Notes under the pieces: generated by a model
Database searches by the model: none
What the model was told of the DNA's origin: nothing
Seen by the model: the letters and a program-made list of their open reading frames with translations, nothing else
Part shown: positions 7,412 to 17,600 of the stretch, in pieces
How the letters are laid out: every line of letters starts with the position of its first letter
Numbering within the stretch: position 1 is the first letter of the stretch
Source: Rubrimonas cliftonensis
GTDB lineage: Bacteria; Pseudomonadota; Alphaproteobacteria; Rhodobacterales; Rhodobacteraceae
Reading direction: 5' to 3'
DNA length: 64,000 nt
Assembly (NCBI RefSeq): GCF_900107585.1
Contig: NZ_FNQM01000012.1
Span: forward strand, 1 to 64,000
Made by a program: the position numbers and the translations under genes

Positions 7412-8851
7412 ATGTTCCAGTCGTCGACATTCGCTGCGGCGCTAGGGCCGCCGGGGCCGGAGGCGCGCGGCCACTGGGTCCGCCTGCGGACGCTCATCAC
7501 CCTGAGATGGCTCGCGCTCGCAGGCCAGACCGCGGCGGTGTTCGCCGCAGTGGCGCTCTTCGACCTCGACGTGCCCGTCGCAGCCTGCCTGCTGGCGATC
7601 GCCGCGCCGGCGGGGGTGAACTTCGCCGCGACGCGCCTCAAGCCCGCGAATACGCGGCTGAACGAGCGCCATGCGATGCTGTGGCTGCTGTTCGACCTCG
7701 CGCAACTCTTCGTGATGCTGGGCCTGACCGGTGGTCTGACCAACCCCTTCGCGGTGCTGCTGCTGGCGCCGGTGACGATCGCGGCCTCGGTGCTGACGCT
7801 GCGCTCGACGCTGATCCTGGCCTCGGCGGCGATGGCGGCGACCTCGGTGCTGCTCGTGGCCTACCGCCCGCTTGGCGACGCCGTGCGCCCGCCCGACCTC
7901 TACCTGCTCGGCGTCTGGGCGGCGATCACGGTGGGCATCGTGTTCATGGCGATCTACACGCGGCGCATCGGGCTGGAGACGGCGCGCATGAGCGAGGCGC
8001 TGGCGGAGGCGCGGCTCGCCCTCTCCAGAGAGCAGCGGCTGACCGCCATCGGCGCGCTGGCGGCGGCCGCCGCCCACGAGCTCGGCACGCCGCTCGCGAC
8101 AATCAAGCTCATCTCCGGCGAACTGGCCCGCGACCTCAAGGACCGCCCTGAGCTCGCCGAGGACGTCGCGCTGCTGCGCAGCCAGGCGGACCGGTGCCGC
8201 GACATCCTGCAGGATCTCAGCCAGGGCGGGCGCGCCGACGCCGTGGTGCGCCACGCGCCGCTGGACGCGGTGCTGCGCGAGGCCGCCGGCCCCCATGTCG
8301 CACGCGGCAAGACCGTCGCCTTCCGCATCAACGGCGAGGACGCCGCGCTGGCGGGCGAGAACCAGCCCATGGTGATCCGCCGGCCCGAGGTCATCCACGG
8401 CCTGCGCAACCTCGTGCAGAACGCCGTGGACTTCGCCGCCACGACGATATGGATCGAGGCGCGCGAGAGCGACGCGGCCCTGCGCGTCTCGGTCTCCGAC
8501 GACGGGCCGGGGTTCAAGCCGGACGTGCTGGAGATGATTGGCGATCCCTATGTGACGACCCGCGGCCGCGGCCGCAGGCATGGGCGCGACGGCGAGGCCG
8601 GACCGTCGGCGGCGCCGGCCGACGGCGCCTATCAGGGCATGGGCCTTGGCCTTTTCATCGCCAAGACGCTGCTGGAGCGGACCGGCGCGCGGGTGGTGTT
8701 CGCCAACGCCGCGGGCGCCGCCGCCGCCCCTGGCGCACGCGGCGGCGCCGTTGTGGCGGCGATCTGGCCGCGCGACGCGATGATCGTGTCGCAGGAGACG
8801 ACGCGCGGCCCGCTCGGCAGAAACCCACGTTTCGAGGAAGAAGTATTCTGA
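7412..8851 (+). CDS. regB: Redox sensor histidine kinase RegB/PrrB
   Basis: About 479 residues. The N-terminal half has six hydrophobic helices (about 26-185) including the quinone-site motif GGLTNPF (107-113). The H-box is AAAHELGTPLATIKL with His222, and the redox-sensing cysteine is Cys262 in QADRCRDIL. The ATPase part has the N-box RNLVQNAVDFA, DDGPGFKP and GMGLGLFIAKTLLER. All are hallmarks of RegB/PrrB, which phosphorylates RegA when the quinone pool is reduced. ATG 7412 was chosen; ATG 7394 is an in-frame alternative. A C-terminal tail of roughly 20 residues follows the kinase fold. It is divergent from senC. Confidence 0.95.
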   Translation: MFQSSTFAAALGPPGPEARGHWVRLRTLITLRWLALAGQTAAVFAAVALFDLDVPVAACLLAIAAPAGVNFAATRLKPANTRLNERHAMLWLLFDLAQLFVMLGLTGGLTNPFAVLLLAPVTIAASVLTLRSTLILASAAMAATSVLLVAYRPLGDAVRPPDLYLLGVWAAITVGIVFMAIYTRRIGLETARMSEALAEARLALSREQRLTAIGALAAAAAHELGTPLATIKLISGELARDLKDRPELAEDVALLRSQADRCRDILQDLSQGGRADAVVRHAPLDAVLREAAGPHVARGKTVAFRINGEDAALAGENQPMVIRRPEVIHGLRNLVQNAVDFAATTIWIEARESDAALRVSVSDDGPGFKPDVLEMIGDPYVTTRGRGRRHGRDGEAGPSAAPADGAYQGMGLGLFIAKTLLERTGARVVFANAAGAAAAPGARGGAVVAAIWPRDAMIVSQETTRGPLGRNPRFEEEVF

Positions 8852-8948
8852 ACAGTCAGGATGCAGTGCGCGGAATTGCATCTTGCGATTGTGGAAAAAT
8901 TGGGTTGAACTGGTCCGAGTGTGGCAAAAAAATGTCGGCGAGAGGGCT

Positions 8949-11090
8949 GTGAAGCGGTTTGTCGTGCAACACGGCTCTGGCGACCGAGTGAGGGTGGCGT
9001 TGGATCGCAACATTCGCGCGCAAGCCTCACGAAGCGGGTCGACGAACCTTGCAGGCGCCCTGCGACGCGCCCTCGCCGCACGGCTGGAGCGGCTTGCCGC
9101 CTGGCTTGATCCGCATGGACCGGCCGTCGACGAAGCCTCCCTGCGCATCAGGAACGGCTTGGTGCGCTACGCCTCTCCCGGGGCGCGCGGGCTGCTCGGG
9201 CCGGCGGCGCGGCGCGGCGCCTCCGCGGCGGAGCTGCGGGACTGCCTGCGCGCAGCCTCGATCGACCTCGCCCGCGACTTCGACAACCTGTTGACCCGCG
9301 GCGCGGCGTTTCGACGCACGAACACGCTTCCGGGGGCCGGCGTCTTCGCGGTCTCCGGCGCGCCGATCGGCGGAGGGTGCACCCTGAAGTTGCACGACGT
9401 CTCCTGCGAGGCGGCGGAGCTGGCGTTGGTCGAGCGCGAGATGCGTCAGTCGCGGAGCGAGGCGGCGCTCCTGCGCCGGGCGGTCGACGCGCTGGAGGCC
9501 CCGGTCTGGCGGGTCGACGACGCCGGCGGCGTGGTCTGGTCGAACGAGGCCGCCGGCGCGTCCGGCGTTCCGGGTCCGAACGACGCCGTGGCTGCGCGCG
9601 TCGCCGGCGCGGACAGCGGCGGCGCCCTCGTGATGGGGCGGCCCTCCAGCGGCGCGACCGGCGCGGAGGTGGTGCTAGAGCGCTTCGTCGCGACGGTGAC
9701 GGAGACCTTCGCCCATCTGCGCGTCGGCATGGCGATCTACGACAGCGAGCGCCGCCTCACCCTCGCCAACCCGGCGCTTGCCGACATGTTCGGGATGGAT
9801 CCGGCCTGGCTGAGCGGCAGACCGTCGCTGCGCGACATGCTCGACCGCCTGCGCGAGGCGCGGATGCTGCCGGAGCAGCTCGACTACCCGGCATGGCGCG
9901 CGCGGCTCTTCACGCTCTTCGACGGCGGCGAGACGCCGGCCTATGACGAGCGCTGGGAGCTTCCCGACCAGCGCATCATCCACGTCCTCGGCAAGCCGCA
10001 TCCGCTCGGCGGCATCGCGTTCGTCTTCGAGGACGTGAGCGCGGCGACCGAGATGGAGCGCTGGCGCCGCACCGCGATGAAGTCGCGCCGGGTGATGCTG
10101 GACGCCATGCTCGACGGCGTGGTGGAGTTCAGCCCCGACGGCACGACGCGCATGGCCAATCCGGCGTTCCTCGCGCTCTGGGGCCTCGACGTCGGCGAAG
10201 CGGGCGCGCCGCGCCATGTGCGGGACTTCGCCGCCGCCTGCCGCGACCTCGCGCCCGAGCCGCCGATCTGGGACATCGTGCGCGACGCCGTCAGCAACCT
10301 GCCGCAGGCGGCGCCGGGCAGCCATCGCGTGCGGCTGAAGGACGGGCGCGTGCTCGTGACGCGAATCGCCAAGATGCCCGACGGCAAGACCCTCGCCGCC
10401 TTCTCCGACGTGACCGACAGCGCCCGCGTGGCGGAGGCGCTGCGCGAGCGCGCGGCCTCGCTCGAAGCCGCCGACGCGATGCGCACGGCGATGCTCTATC
10501 AGATCAGCCATCGCCTCCGAACGCCGCTCAACGCCGTGCTCTGCTTCACCGACCTGCTCGCGGCGGACACGCCGCGCGCCGCGCGCGAGGAGTTCCTCGA
10601 AACCATCCGCGACGCCGCCGCCAGCCTGCTGGAGGGCGTCGAGAGCCTGAGCGAGCTCGTCGCGACCGGCTCGCCCTCGGTCGAGGCGCAGAGCCACGCC
10701 GTGATGGTGGCCCCCGTCCTTCGCGGCGCCGCGGGCGTGCTTGAGCGGCGGCTGCGCGAGACCGGCGCCCGTGTCGATCTCAGCGACATCGGCCTGACGG
10801 TGACGGCGCGCGGAGACCCCGCGCGCGTGCGACAGATGATCTTCGCGATGCTCTCCGAAGCGGTGCGCGCGGCCGGGCGCGGCGACGTGCTGAAGGTCGG
10901 CGTGGAGGCGCGGAGACCGGACGAGATCGAGCTCTGGTGCTCGACGCCGGACCATGGCGAGACGGCGACGCCGTCGCAGGGCTTCGAGATCGCGCGCCGC
11001 ACCGCGGAGATCCATGGCGCCTCGCTCTCCATCGCGAACGGCGAGGACGGCGGCGTGCGGGTGCTGTGCCGGATGGCGGGCGCGCTGTGA
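8949..11090 (+). CDS. PAS-domain sensor histidine kinase with a degenerate ATPase half
   Basis: About 713 residues from a GTG at 8949 (AGAGG upstream); an upstream TTG at 8883 is also in frame. It has no clear membrane helix. Two PAS-like domains are visible: LRVGMAIYDSERRLTLANP, and GVVEFSPDGTTRMANPAFL about 120 residues later. A HisKA helix follows, with His521 in ISHRLRTPLNAVL. In the C-terminal domain the N-box asparagine is replaced (AMLSEAVRAAG) and no DxGxG motif is seen, so ATP binding may be lost. Rhodobacterales carry a related PAS kinase upstream of tsaE, as here. Its partner response regulator is not identified. Confidence 0.75.
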   Translation: MKRFVVQHGSGDRVRVALDRNIRAQASRSGSTNLAGALRRALAARLERLAAWLDPHGPAVDEASLRIRNGLVRYASPGARGLLGPAARRGASAAELRDCLRAASIDLARDFDNLLTRGAAFRRTNTLPGAGVFAVSGAPIGGGCTLKLHDVSCEAAELALVEREMRQSRSEAALLRRAVDALEAPVWRVDDAGGVVWSNEAAGASGVPGPNDAVAARVAGADSGGALVMGRPSSGATGAEVVLERFVATVTETFAHLRVGMAIYDSERRLTLANPALADMFGMDPAWLSGRPSLRDMLDRLREARMLPEQLDYPAWRARLFTLFDGGETPAYDERWELPDQRIIHVLGKPHPLGGIAFVFEDVSAATEMERWRRTAMKSRRVMLDAMLDGVVEFSPDGTTRMANPAFLALWGLDVGEAGAPRHVRDFAAACRDLAPEPPIWDIVRDAVSNLPQAAPGSHRVRLKDGRVLVTRIAKMPDGKTLAAFSDVTDSARVAEALRERAASLEAADAMRTAMLYQISHRLRTPLNAVLCFTDLLAADTPRAAREEFLETIRDAAASLLEGVESLSELVATGSPSVEAQSHAVMVAPVLRGAAGVLERRLRETGARVDLSDIGLTVTARGDPARVRQMIFAMLSEAVRAAGRGDVLKVGVEARRPDEIELWCSTPDHGETATPSQGFEIARRTAEIHGASLSIANGEDGGVRVLCRMAGAL

Positions 11091-11153
11091 CGACGCGCGC
11101 TTGCGGCGAAAGGCCATAGGCCCGCTTCGGCCGCTCCGGGTTAGGCGGTGACG

Positions 11154-11660
11154 ATGCACCCGTCTCAGGCCCCAGCCCAGCCGGGGCGCGACCTGCGCCT
11201 CCATCTGCCCGACCCGGCGGCGACCGACCGCGTCGGCGCAGCGCTCGGCCTTGCGCTGCGCCCCGGCGACGCGGTGCTGCTGCGCGGCGGGCTGGGCGCG
11301 GGCAAGTCTGCGCTGGCGCGCGCGGCGATCGCGGCTCGGCTGGCCCGGAGCGGCGCGGTCGAGGACATCCCCTCCCCCACCTGGACCCTCGCGCAGATCT
11401 ACGAGGCCGAAGGCGGCCAGATCTGGCATGCCGACCTCTACCGGCTCGGCGCGCCCGAGGAGGCTTTCGAACTGGGTCTGACCGAGGCGTTCGAGACGGC
11501 GGTCTGCTTCGTGGAGTGGCCCGAACGGCTCGGCGCGCTGCTCCCGGCGCGCGCGCTCGACGCTGCCCTGGAGTTCGACGGCGAGGGCCGCAGCCTCGCG
11601 ATCGCCGCGCATGGCGAGGGCTGGGCCGAGGCGCTTGCGGCCCTGGCGGCCGCGGCGTGA
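11154..11660 (+). CDS. tsaE: tRNA threonylcarbamoyladenosine biosynthesis ATPase TsaE
   Basis: About 168 residues with the P-loop GGLGAGKSALAR, the family segment IPSPTWTLAQIYE and the Walker-B-like HADLYRLGAPEEAFELGL. TsaE works with TsaB and TsaD to place the t6A modification at position 37 of tRNAs that read ANN codons. The ATG at 11154 has AGGCGG a few bases upstream; a GTG at 11148 is the alternative. The stop overlaps the GTG start of addB (GTGA), so the genes are translationally coupled. In many relatives an aminoglycoside-phosphotransferase-like gene and a nucleotidyltransferase sit between tsaE and addB; both are absent here. Confidence 0.9.
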   Translation: MHPSQAPAQPGRDLRLHLPDPAATDRVGAALGLALRPGDAVLLRGGLGAGKSALARAAIAARLARSGAVEDIPSPTWTLAQIYEAEGGQIWHADLYRLGAPEEAFELGLTEAFETAVCFVEWPERLGALLPARALDAALEFDGEGRSLAIAAHGEGWAEALAALAAAA

Positions 11661-14647
11661 CGGCGGAGCGCATCTTCGCCGTCGCGCCGGGCGCCGACTT
11701 CGCCCGCGAACTGGCCCTCGGCCTGCGGGGGCGGCTCGCCGGCCAGCCGCCAGAGGCGACGGCGCGTGTGTCGCTGACGCTCAACACCCGGCGAGCGGGC
11801 CGCGCCGTCGCGCTCGCCTTCGAGGCGCTCGCCCGCGAGGCGGGGGAGGCGGCCTGCTTCCTCCCACGCATCCGCACGCTCGACGACCTCGCCGACGACC
11901 CCGGCGCCGGCGCGCCGCCGCCCGCGGCGGACCCCGCGCGCCGCCTGCTCACGCTGACGAGGCTGACCGCGGCGGCGCTCGCGCAGGCGCCCGCGCTCGG
12001 TCCGCCGGCCGCGGCCCCGGCGCTGGCGGAGGCGCTGGGGGCGCTGCTCGACGAGACGGGCCGCGAGATGGCGAGCCTCGAGGCGCTGGACGCCGTCGCG
12101 CCCGAAGCGCACGCCGAGCGATGGGCCCTGACGCTGGATTTCCTGCGCATCGTCCGCGAGGCGTGGCCGGCCATCCTCGAAGCGCAGGAGGGCGGCGCGA
12201 TGGAGGCGGAGGCGCGCCGCGCCGCCGCCGTCGCCGCGCTCGCCGCGCGCTGGCGCGCCGCGCCGCCGGGCGGCGTCATGGTCGCGGCCGGCTCCACCGG
12301 ATCGCGCGCCGTCACCGCCGCCTTCCTCGCCGCCGTCGCCCGCGCGCCGCAGGGCGCCGTCGTGCTGCCCGGCTTCGACCCAGCCCTCGCCGCCGAAGTC
12401 TGGGGCGACATCGGCGAGGAGCACCCCTGGGGCGGCGTCCGCCGCCTGCTCGACGGCCTCGGCGTCGCCCCGGACGAGGTCGCATGGTGGGCGGAGGACG
12501 CGGTCGCCGAGCGCGCCGCCGCCGCCCCGCGCCGCCGCCTGATCGCGCAGGCGCTGCGCCCCGCCCCCGTGACCGACGCCTGGATCGGTGCGCTTTCCGG
12601 CCTGCGCGAGAGCGTCGCGGCGGCGACGACCGGGCTCGCCATCGCCGAGGCCGACGACCCGCGGCTGGAGGCCGGCGCCGTGGCGCTGGCGCTGCGCGAG
12701 GCGCTGGAGACGCCCGGCGCCACGGCGGCGCTCATCACGCCCGACCGCGAACTCGCCCGCCGCGTGACCGCCGCGCTCGCCCGCTGGGACATCCGCCCCG
12801 ACGACAGCGGCGGCAGGCCGATGGCGCTGACGCCGCCGGCGATGTTCCTGAAGCTAGTCGCGGAACTGGCTTTCGGGACGTTCGACGCGGTGGTGCTGAC
12901 GGCGCTCCTGAAGCACCCGCTCGCCGGCGGCGGGGCTGAGGGCGACGGCAGCGGCCGGCGCGCGCAGCTGCGCGCCGCGCAGGGCTTCGAGATCGGCGTG
13001 CTGCGGCGCGCGCCGGGGCTCGACGGGCTGGCGCAGGCGCGCGCCGCGCTCGACCGCGAGATGCGCCGCCGCGCCGAGCGCGAGGCGACGCCCCTGCCCG
13101 ACCAGACACCGGTGATCGCGGCGCTCGACGCGCTCATCGCTCTCGGCGAAGCTGGACCGACGCTGGAGGCCATGGCCGCGGCGCATCTGGCGACCGCCGA
13201 GGCGCTCGCCGGGCCGGCGCTCTGGGCGCGCGGCGCCGGCGCCGCCGTGCGCGCCGCCGCGGAAGGCTTTTCACGGGCGGCGGAGGTCTACGGCCCCTGC
13301 GCGCCCGACGACTATCCGCGGCTGTTCGCGACATGCCTCGGCGGGGCCGTGCGGGAGGACGCTTATGTCGCCGATCCGCGCGTGAGCATCTGGGGGCCGC
13401 TGGAGGCGAGGATGCAGCGCGCCGATCTCGTCGTGCTCGGCGGGCTGAACGAGGGCGTCTGGCCCAAGGCGCCGCCGCCCGACCCCTGGATGAACCGCGA
13501 AATGCGCGCCGCGATGGGGCTCGCGCCGCCCGAGCGGCTGACCGGGCTGGCCGCCCATGACGTGCTGACCGCCGCCTGCGGGCCTCGGGTGCTGCTGACG
13601 CGCGCGCTGCGCTCGGGCGGCGCGCCGACCACGCGCTCGCGCTGGCTGGAGCGGCTGACGACGCTGCTCGCCGGGGTCGACGCCGGGCGGCTGGCGGAGA
13701 TCCGGGCCGAGGGCGGGCGGCTGGTCCGGCTCGCCGCCGTCCTCTCCGCGCCTGACGACGCCGAGCGCGCGGCGGCGAGGCCCGCCGTGCGCCCCCGCCC
13801 GCGCCCGCCGGTCGAGCACCGCCCCCGCCGGCTGTCGGCGACGCAGGTCGAGGCGCTGATCCGCGACCCGTTCGAGATCTACGCGCGCAAGGTGCTGAGG
13901 CTGGAGGCGCTGCACCCCGTGGGCCGCGACACCGACGCGCGGGACCGCGGCGAGGCGCTGCACGCCGCGCTCGAGCGGCTCGCCGAGGCCCCCGGCGCAA
14001 GCCCCGACGAGATCGCCGCGGCCTTCGACGCCGCCGCCGACGCCGCGCTTGCGGAAGCCGCCGCCGGCCCCGCCCAGCGCCGCCTGTGGCGCGCGCGCCT
14101 GCGGCGGGCGCGAGAGACGTTCTGCGTGGAGGAGGCCGCGCGTCGGGCCGCGGCGCGCGTCAGCCGACAGGAGGTCTCGGGCGCCCGCGAAGCGCCCGAT
14201 CTCGACTTCACGCTCACGGCTCGGGCCGACCGCATCGACATCCTGCAGGGCGGCGACGCGGCGATCTACGACTACAAGACGGGCGCCCCGCCCAGCGCCT
14301 CGCAGGTCGAGAAGTTCTCGCCGCAGCTTCCGCTCGAGGCCGCGATCCTGAGGGCCGGCGGCTTCGTGGGGCTGCCGGCCGCCGCGTCCGCGCGCCTGGC
14401 GTACATCGGGCTCGGCGGCCTGCGCGGCGCCGCGCGCGACGCCGCGAGCGGCGATCCAGCGGCGATGGCGGAGGAGGCGTGGGCCAAGCTGCTGCGGCTC
14501 GTCGCGCGCTATGAGGACCCGGCGCAGCCCTACACGGCCCACGCCCGCGTGAAGATACTGCGCGAGGCGCGAGACTACGACCATCTCGCCCGCTTCGGCG
14601 AATGGGAAGACGGCGAGAGCGAGGCGGAGGGAGGCGACGGTGGCTGA
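11657..14647 (+). CDS. addB: Double-strand break repair protein AddB
   Basis: A 996-residue protein of the alphaproteobacterial AddB type. The N-terminal helicase-like half is poorly conserved. The C-terminal part has a RecB-like PD-(D/E)XK nuclease: LSATQVEALIRDPFEIYARK, then a glutamate in DRGEALHAALERL, then IYDYKTGAPPS with the catalytic Asp and Lys. With AddA it forms the nuclease-helicase that resects double-strand ends until a Chi-like site. The GTG at 11657 overlaps the tsaE stop, and the addB end overlaps the addA start by 8 bases. Confidence 0.9.
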   Translation: MTAERIFAVAPGADFARELALGLRGRLAGQPPEATARVSLTLNTRRAGRAVALAFEALAREAGEAACFLPRIRTLDDLADDPGAGAPPPAADPARRLLTLTRLTAAALAQAPALGPPAAAPALAEALGALLDETGREMASLEALDAVAPEAHAERWALTLDFLRIVREAWPAILEAQEGGAMEAEARRAAAVAALAARWRAAPPGGVMVAAGSTGSRAVTAAFLAAVARAPQGAVVLPGFDPALAAEVWGDIGEEHPWGGVRRLLDGLGVAPDEVAWWAEDAVAERAAAAPRRRLIAQALRPAPVTDAWIGALSGLRESVAAATTGLAIAEADDPRLEAGAVALALREALETPGATAALITPDRELARRVTAALARWDIRPDDSGGRPMALTPPAMFLKLVAELAFGTFDAVVLTALLKHPLAGGGAEGDGSGRRAQLRAAQGFEIGVLRRAPGLDGLAQARAALDREMRRRAEREATPLPDQTPVIAALDALIALGEAGPTLEAMAAAHLATAEALAGPALWARGAGAAVRAAAEGFSRAAEVYGPCAPDDYPRLFATCLGGAVREDAYVADPRVSIWGPLEARMQRADLVVLGGLNEGVWPKAPPPDPWMNREMRAAMGLAPPERLTGLAAHDVLTAACGPRVLLTRALRSGGAPTTRSRWLERLTTLLAGVDAGRLAEIRAEGGRLVRLAAVLSAPDDAERAAARPAVRPRPRPPVEHRPRRLSATQVEALIRDPFEIYARKVLRLEALHPVGRDTDARDRGEALHAALERLAEAPGASPDEIAAAFDAAADAALAEAAAGPAQRRLWRARLRRARETFCVEEAARRAAARVSRQEVSGAREAPDLDFTLTARADRIDILQGGDAAIYDYKTGAPPSASQVEKFSPQLPLEAAILRAGGFVGLPAAASARLAYIGLGGLRGAARDAASGDPAAMAEEAWAKLLRLVARYEDPAQPYTAHARVKILREARDYDHLARFGEWEDGESEAEGGDGG

Positions 14648-17600
14648 CGGCGCGACGGACCCCAGCCGGGTGGAGCGCGCCAGCGCAGCCCAGCGCAGGG
14701 CGGCGGACCCGCATGCGTCGGTGTGGACCTCGGCCAACGCGGGCTCGGGCAAGACGCGGGTGCTGACCGACCGGGTGGCGCGGCTGCTGTTGGCAGGCGC
14801 TCGGCCCGAGCGCATCCTGTGCCTCACCTACACCCGCGCCGCGGCGGCGGAGATGGCCGACCGCCTCAGTCGCACCCTCGGCGCCTGGGCGCTGGCCGAC
14901 GCGGCGACCCTGCGCCGGGAGATGCGCGCGCTCGCCGGCCCCGAGGCGGCGCTCGACGACGCCACGCTGGCGCGCGCGCGCACCCTGTTCGCGCAGGCGC
15001 TGGAGACGCCGGGCGGGCTGAAGCTTCAGACGATCCACGCCTTCTGCGACGGCGTCCTGCGGCGCTTCCCGCTGGAGGCCGGGGTCTCGCCAGCGTTCAC
15101 GGTGCTCGACGACGCCGCCCGCGACGCCGCGGCTTCCCGCGCGCGAGACCGCGCGGCGACCGAGGATCCCGGCGCCTTCGACGCCGCCGCGGCCCATGTC
15201 GGCGACGAAAGCCTTGAGAGCCTCTGCGCCGAGATCCTGCACGGTCGCGACCTCTGGGCCGGGCGGCCGACGCCTGCGCGCCTCGCGGCGGCCTTCGGGC
15301 TGGGCGAGGCGGCGTTGGCGGACGATCCGCTCGGCGCGCTCTGGGACGGTTTCGCGCGCGCGGATCTTCGGCGCGCGGCCGTGGCGCTTGCAGCGAGCAG
15401 CCGCAACGACGGCTGGATCGGCGCCCCGCTCGCGGAGGCGCTGGCCGCAGCCGGGCCTGAAGAGTCGGGCGCGGCGCTGGCGCGCGCGCTGCGCACGGAC
15501 GGCGGCGCCGGCGCGCTGCGCAATTTCGACAAGGTTCCCACGGCGGCCCTCGTGAAGCGGGAGCCATGGATCAGGCCGCTGCTTGCCCGGCTCGCCGACC
15601 ACGCCGACCCGTTGCTGCGACGCGCCGAGGCGATCGCCGCCGCGAACCACGCCATCGCCCTCTCCCGCTTCGCAGCCGCGTTCCTCGACGCGTTCGCGCT
15701 GGAGAAACGGGCGCTCGGCGCGCTGGACTTCGACGATCTGGTGGAGCGCGCCGCGGCGCTGCTGACCGACCCGGTCGCCGGCGCCTGGGCGCGCTACCGG
15801 CTCGACGGCGGCGTGGACCACATCCTCGTGGACGAGGCGCAGGACACCGCGCCGCGGCAGTGGGACGTGATCTGCGCGCTCGCCGAGGCGTTCTTCGAGG
15901 AGCAGCCGCCGGAGGACGCCGACGGGCGTGGGCCCGGTGCTGCGGCCGGGCCCACGCCGCGCAGCCTCTTCGTCGTCGGCGACGAGAAGCAGTCGATCTA
16001 CAGCTTCCAGGGCGCCGACGTGGCGCTGTTCGGCGCCAAGCGCGAGGAGATCGACGCCCGGCTGCGCGAGGGCGGCCGCGCGCTGGTGCGCACGCCGCTG
16101 GAGTGGTCGTTCCGCTCGGCGCCGGCGATCCTGAAGGCGGTCGACCTGACCTTCGGCATCGCCCGCGAGGGCATGACCTCGACCGACGACGACATCCTGC
16201 ACGCCGCCGTCAGGCCGCTGGTGGGGCGGGTGGACCTGTGGCCGCTCGTTCCCAAGCCCGACGACGCTCCCGAGACGCCCTGGGACGAGCCGCTCGACGC
16301 CCCGGCGCCGGGCAATCCGCGGCTGCTGCTCGCGCGCGCGCTCGCGGCGGAGATCCGCCGCTGGCTCGACGAGGGCGAGACGCTGCCGGGCGGCGACCGG
16401 GCGGTGCGCCCCGGCGACGTCATGGTGCTGGTGCGGCGGCGCGACATCCTCGCCGCGGAGCTCGTGCGCCGGCTCAAGACGCTGGGCGTGCCCGTCGCCG
16501 GCGCCGACCGTCTGGCGCTCGGCGAGGCGCTCGCGGCGAAGGACCTGCTGGCGCTGGCCCGCTTCGCGCTGACGCCCGACGACGACCTGACGCTCGCCAC
16601 CGTCCTGCGCTCGCCCCTCTTCGGCATGGCGGCGGAGGCGCTGGAGCGGCTGGCGCTGGGGCGAACCAACGCCGGGCGGCCAGGCTCGCTCTGGGCCGCG
16701 CTGCGCGCCGCGCCCGAGCACGCCGCGACGACGGCGGCGCTTATCGCGGCCATGGGCCGCGCCGACTACGCGCGCCCGTTCGAGTTCTTCGACGCGGCGC
16801 TCGGCGCCGACGCCGCCGGCCGCCGGCGCATGGCCGCACGGCTCGGACCGGAGGCCGAGGACGCCATCGACGAGCTGCTCGCCCGCGCGCTGGCCTACGA
16901 GATCGAGGCGGTGCCGACGCTGGAGGGCTTCGTGGACTGGCTCGGCCGCAGCGCCGTCACAGTGAAGCGGGAGATGGACAAGGGCGACCCCGACGGCCCC
17001 GGCGCCGTGCGGGTGATGACGGTGCACGCCGCCAAGGGGCTGGAGGCGCCTGTGGTGATCCTGCCCGACTGCGGCCCGCGTGCGGCGCCGCGCGGCAAGG
17101 CGGTGGCGCGCGTCGCCGAGCCCGGCGCCAACGACCGCTCCCGCCTGCCGGCGTGGCGGCTGCCGGGCGCTCGGGCGGCGGCGCTGGAGGAGGCGAAGGC
17201 CGCCGCCGCGCTGGCCGAGCGCGACGAGGCGCGGCGGCTGCTCTACGTCGCCATGACGCGCGCCGAGCGCTGGCTGATCGTCTGCGGCGCCGGGGAGGAG
17301 AAGCCGCCCAAGGGCGAGATCCCCCGCGAGAGCTGGCGGTCTCTGGTCGCGAAAGGGCTGGAGAGCGGCGGGACGGCGCTGCCGGCGGCCGCGCCGCCGC
17401 CGCTGCGTGAGCTGATCGGCGACGAGATTCTGCGGATGCAGGACGCGGGCGCGCAGGCGCCGGCCCCGCTGCGCCCGGGGCCCGGCCCGGCGCTCTCCCG
17501 GCCGCCGTGGATCGCCGCGCCGCCGCCGCCCGCGCCGCGGGCGCCGACGCGGTTCCGGGCGAGCGACCTGGGCGGCGGCGGCGCGAAACCCGCGCCGGAC

